7,528 bases of DNA from Clostridia bacterium (lineage in GTDB: Bacteria; Bacillota_A; Clostridia; Oscillospirales; QAKW01): positions 1-7,528 of the forward strand of contig JAFQKO010000192.1 in assembly GCA_017396865.1 (NCBI GenBank). Direction: 5' to 3'. The position numbers and the translations under genes were made by a program. Each line of letters starts with the position of its first letter. Position 1 is the stretch's first letter. Shown here one piece after another: positions 6,713 through 7,528 of the stretch. The notes beneath the pieces were generated by a model. The model saw only the letters and a program-made list of their open reading frames with translations, had not been told where the DNA came from and made no database searches.

Positions 6713-6797
6713 AAAAAAGAGTGCCGAATTCGTCGAAATGATCCCGATCGCGTATGTGATACGCTGAGCGGTTATTTCGGCGGTCGGTGCCTTTTTT
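6713..6797. repeat. 85-bp nested inverted repeat (four-tier hairpin)
   Basis: Arms pair in four tiers: AAAAAAG (6713-6719) with CTTTTTT (6791-6797); GTGCCGA (6721-6727) with TCGGTGC (6784-6790, two G-T wobbles); CGAAAT (6734-6739) with ATTTCG (6774-6779); and GCGTAT (6750-6755) with ATACGC (6759-6764) around a 3-base loop. The internal loops between tiers are of near-equal size on both sides. A T6 run ends the structure on either strand, so it could terminate transcription both ways. It may instead be a miniature mobile element or a structured RNA. Confidence 0.6.
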
Positions 6798-6809
6798 GAC
6801 AGTCTGACG

Positions 6810-6838
6810 AAAAATGCCATTGTCCGAAGACAATGGCA
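6810..6838 (-). terminator. Terminator-like hairpin with UUCG tetraloop
   Basis: On the minus strand a perfect 10-bp stem (TGCCATTGTC/GACAATGGCA, 6838-6829 and 6824-6815) is closed by TTCG between C and G, the very stable C(UUCG)G tetraloop. Five T follow (6814-6810). The tetraloop is UUCG only on the minus strand, which supports function in minus-strand RNA coming from tadA. Confidence 0.72.
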
Positions 6839-6854
6839 CTTTCCGTTTTGCATT

Positions 6855-6904
6855 AAAAATAGGAGGGGGATTCGAGATGAGTTGGGGTTTCTCACCTCGC
6901 CTAT
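6855..6904 (-). terminator. Structured hairpin with U5 tail downstream of tadA
   Basis: On the minus strand ATAGG (6904-6900) stacks on CGAGGTGAG (6899-6891). After a 9-base loop, AAACCCCAA, comes CTCATCTCG (6881-6873), then an unpaired AATCCCCCT, the outer partner CCTAT (6863-6859) and a T5 run (6859-6855). The inner helix is continuous only on the minus strand, with a G-U wobble; on the plus strand that pair is A-C. It may be the first tadA terminator or part of a small RNA. The stem starts 77 bases after the tadA stop. Confidence 0.5.
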
Positions 6905-6915
6905 AGTGTAACACA

Positions 6916-6927
6916 TTTGAATTCAAA
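6916..6927. repeat. 12-bp perfect palindrome in AT-rich DNA
   Basis: TTTGAATTCAAA is a perfect palindrome. Allowing one bulged base, symmetry extends to AACA on the left and TGTT on the right. It has the look of a dimeric regulator site but lies downstream of tadA with no convincing promoter beside it. The surrounding 6905-6981 is AT-rich and holds short TTCATATTT-like direct repeats on the minus strand. I see no gene there. Confidence 0.35.
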
Positions 6928-6981
6928 ATATGTTATGAAACTGTGAATTAATTTGGAATAAATATGAATAAAATATGAAGT

Positions 6982-7452
6982 TTAAGCTTGCTGCTTGGCT
7001 GCCTTCTTCTTTGCTCGCAGCTCACGAAAGAAATCGCGCAGAATTTCGCTGCATTGCGGCTCCAGAACGCCCTTTTCCACGGCGGGATGATGATTCCACG
7101 GATGGTCGAGCAGATCGGTCACGCCGCCCATGGCGCCGCCCTTGGGATCACTTGCGCCGAACACCACGCGGTCGATGCGGGTGTTGATGATCGCTCCGGT
7201 GCACATGGGGCAGGGCTCCAAGGTGACGTAGAGGGTGCAGCCCTCCAGCCGCCAAAAGCCGATCTTTTTGCAGGCGCGCCGAATGGCGATCAGCTCTGCG
7301 TGGGCAACGCCGTCCTGATCGATTTCCCGCCGATTGTAGCCGCGGGCAATGATTTTGCCGTCATATACAATAACCGCTCCCACCGGCACCTCGCCAAGCT
7401 CGGCCGCTTTTTTTGCAAGCTTCAAGGCTTCTTTCATGAATTTTTCGTCCAT
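6982..7452 (-). CDS. tadA: tRNA adenosine(34) deaminase TadA
   Basis: A 156-residue zinc deaminase that converts A34 to inosine in the anticodon of tRNA-Arg(ACG), letting one tRNA read several codons. The family's zinc site is intact: H51 with the catalytic proton-shuttling E53 in HAE, and C81 and C84 in LEPCPMCTGAI (78-88). N-terminal GEVPVGAVIV (20-29) and C-terminal GVLEPQCSEILRDFFRELR (128-146) are typical of TadA rather than of free-base deaminases. The Lys/Gln-rich tail (AKKKAAKQQA) is an ordinary variable end. The ATG at 7450-7452 has GGGAG at 7461-7465, eight bases upstream. It appears to be a single-gene transcript with hairpins downstream. It is not followed by the SRP RNA and dnaX seen in Bacillus. 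Confidence 0.96.
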   Translation of the reverse strand: MDEKFMKEALKLAKKAAELGEVPVGAVIVYDGKIIARGYNRREIDQDGVAHAELIAIRRACKKIGFWRLEGCTLYVTLEPCPMCTGAIINTRIDRVVFGASDPKGGAMGGVTDLLDHPWNHHPAVEKGVLEPQCSEILRDFFRELRAKKKAAKQQA

Positions 7453-7471
7453 TTGATCATCTCCCGAATCT

Positions 7472-7500
7472 ATTTTAATATTTATAGGAAAGAAAGTAAA
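7472..7500 (-). promoter_or_regulatory. Probable tadA promoter
   Basis: Minus-strand TTTACT (7500-7495), a 17-base spacer and TAAAAT (7477-7472): four of six and five of six consensus bases. Start would be near 7465, very close to or inside the ribosome binding site at 7461-7465, so the leader would be very short; a slightly upstream start or another promoter outside the window is possible. Confidence 0.4.
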
Positions 7501-7526
7501 GAATTTTATGAAAAAAACTTTACTTT
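7493..7526. repeat. 9-bp AT-rich inverted repeat at the right edge
   Basis: AAAGTAAAG (7493-7501) and CTTTACTTT (7518-7526) are perfect inverted repeats around a 16-base loop. One arm covers the proposed tadA -35 box. It may be the terminator of a minus-strand gene beyond the window or an operator; the weak AT stem makes either uncertain. Confidence 0.35.
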
Positions 7527-7528
7527 AC

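Larger units (their letters stand above)
6652..6846. repeat. Intergenic island of degenerate repeats and hairpins
   Basis: Gene-free DNA holding three related copies of one motif: TTTTTTGACA, two variable bases, CTGACG, then an A-rich stretch ending in TGCC. Copy 1 is on the minus strand (6678-6652). Copy 2 is on the plus strand (6792-6818) and matches copy 1 at 23 of 27 positions. Copy 3 is on the plus strand (6689-6725), with extra bases inside. The 12-mer GGCACTTTCCGT also occurs twice in direct orientation (6652-6663, 6835-6846). Copies 1 and 3 overlap an 11-bp stem (6666-6676/6689-6699). The pattern resembles a REP/MITE-type dispersed element rather than a gene, but whether it recurs elsewhere in the genome cannot be seen here. 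Confidence 0.65.

Noticed and set aside
6691..6801. TTGACA hexamers at 6691 and 6796 as promoters
   Set aside because: No acceptable -10 box lies 16-18 bases downstream of either; they are better explained as parts of the repeat copies.
6861..6906. Nine-codon plus-strand reading frame (MSWGFSPRL) with a perfect AGGAGG ten bases upstream, like a leader peptide
   Set aside because: No plus-strand gene follows and no plus-strand promoter is evident. The AGGAGG and ATG both fall within arms or unpaired strands of the hairpin at 6859-6904, which explains them better.
6539..6981. SRP RNA, 6S RNA, T-box or other known RNA downstream of tadA
   Set aside because: In Bacillus the SRP RNA follows tadA, but the conserved SRP GGAAG...AGCAGCC core is absent, and no T-box antiterminator or known riboswitch core was recognised.

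Overview
The window reads as chromosomal DNA of a Gram-positive, probably spore-forming Clostridia-class bacterium, perhaps an Oscillospiraceae/Ruminococcaceae-type gut organism. The evidence is strong AGGAGG-type ribosome binding sites, sigma-A promoters (TTGACT-17-TATAAT), a SpoVB/YabM-like flippase beside mazG, HU and rqcP (the clostridial form of the Bacillus yabM-yabN-yabO cluster), and a moderate-GC base composition with AT-rich intergenic regions. The lineage call is inference; no rRNA or other direct marker is present.

Layout. (1) Positions 2-2359, plus strand: a GNAT acetyltransferase cut off by the left edge, followed with zero spacing by an ABC-F ATPase. (2) Positions 2361-2397: a 13-bp perfect hairpin acting as a shared terminator between convergent operons. 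(3) Positions 6604 down to 2396, minus strand: a strong promoter drives a zinc-ribbon helical protein, a 14-TM flippase and a single-chain MazG. HU then has its own promoter and is followed by a terminator whose U-tract abuts the ribosome binding site of rqcP. A TIM-barrel sugar isomerase/epimerase closes the run. (4) Positions 6605-6981: an AT-rich gene-free stretch of about 375 bp containing several hairpins and three degenerate copies of one repeat. (5) Positions 6982-7452, minus strand: tadA with a probable promoter upstream.

Functionally the window is mostly housekeeping: translation and decoding (ABC-F, RqcP, TadA), nucleoid structure (HU), nucleotide-pool cleaning (MazG) and envelope lipid-precursor flipping. 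No phage, CRISPR, toxin-antitoxin or defence genes were seen. The least explained parts are the hairpin/repeat island at 6652-6846, the zinc-ribbon protein that leads the flippase operon, the degenerate second MazG domain, the epimerase with Gln in place of a metal-ligand Glu, and the attenuator-like arrangement between HU and rqcP.
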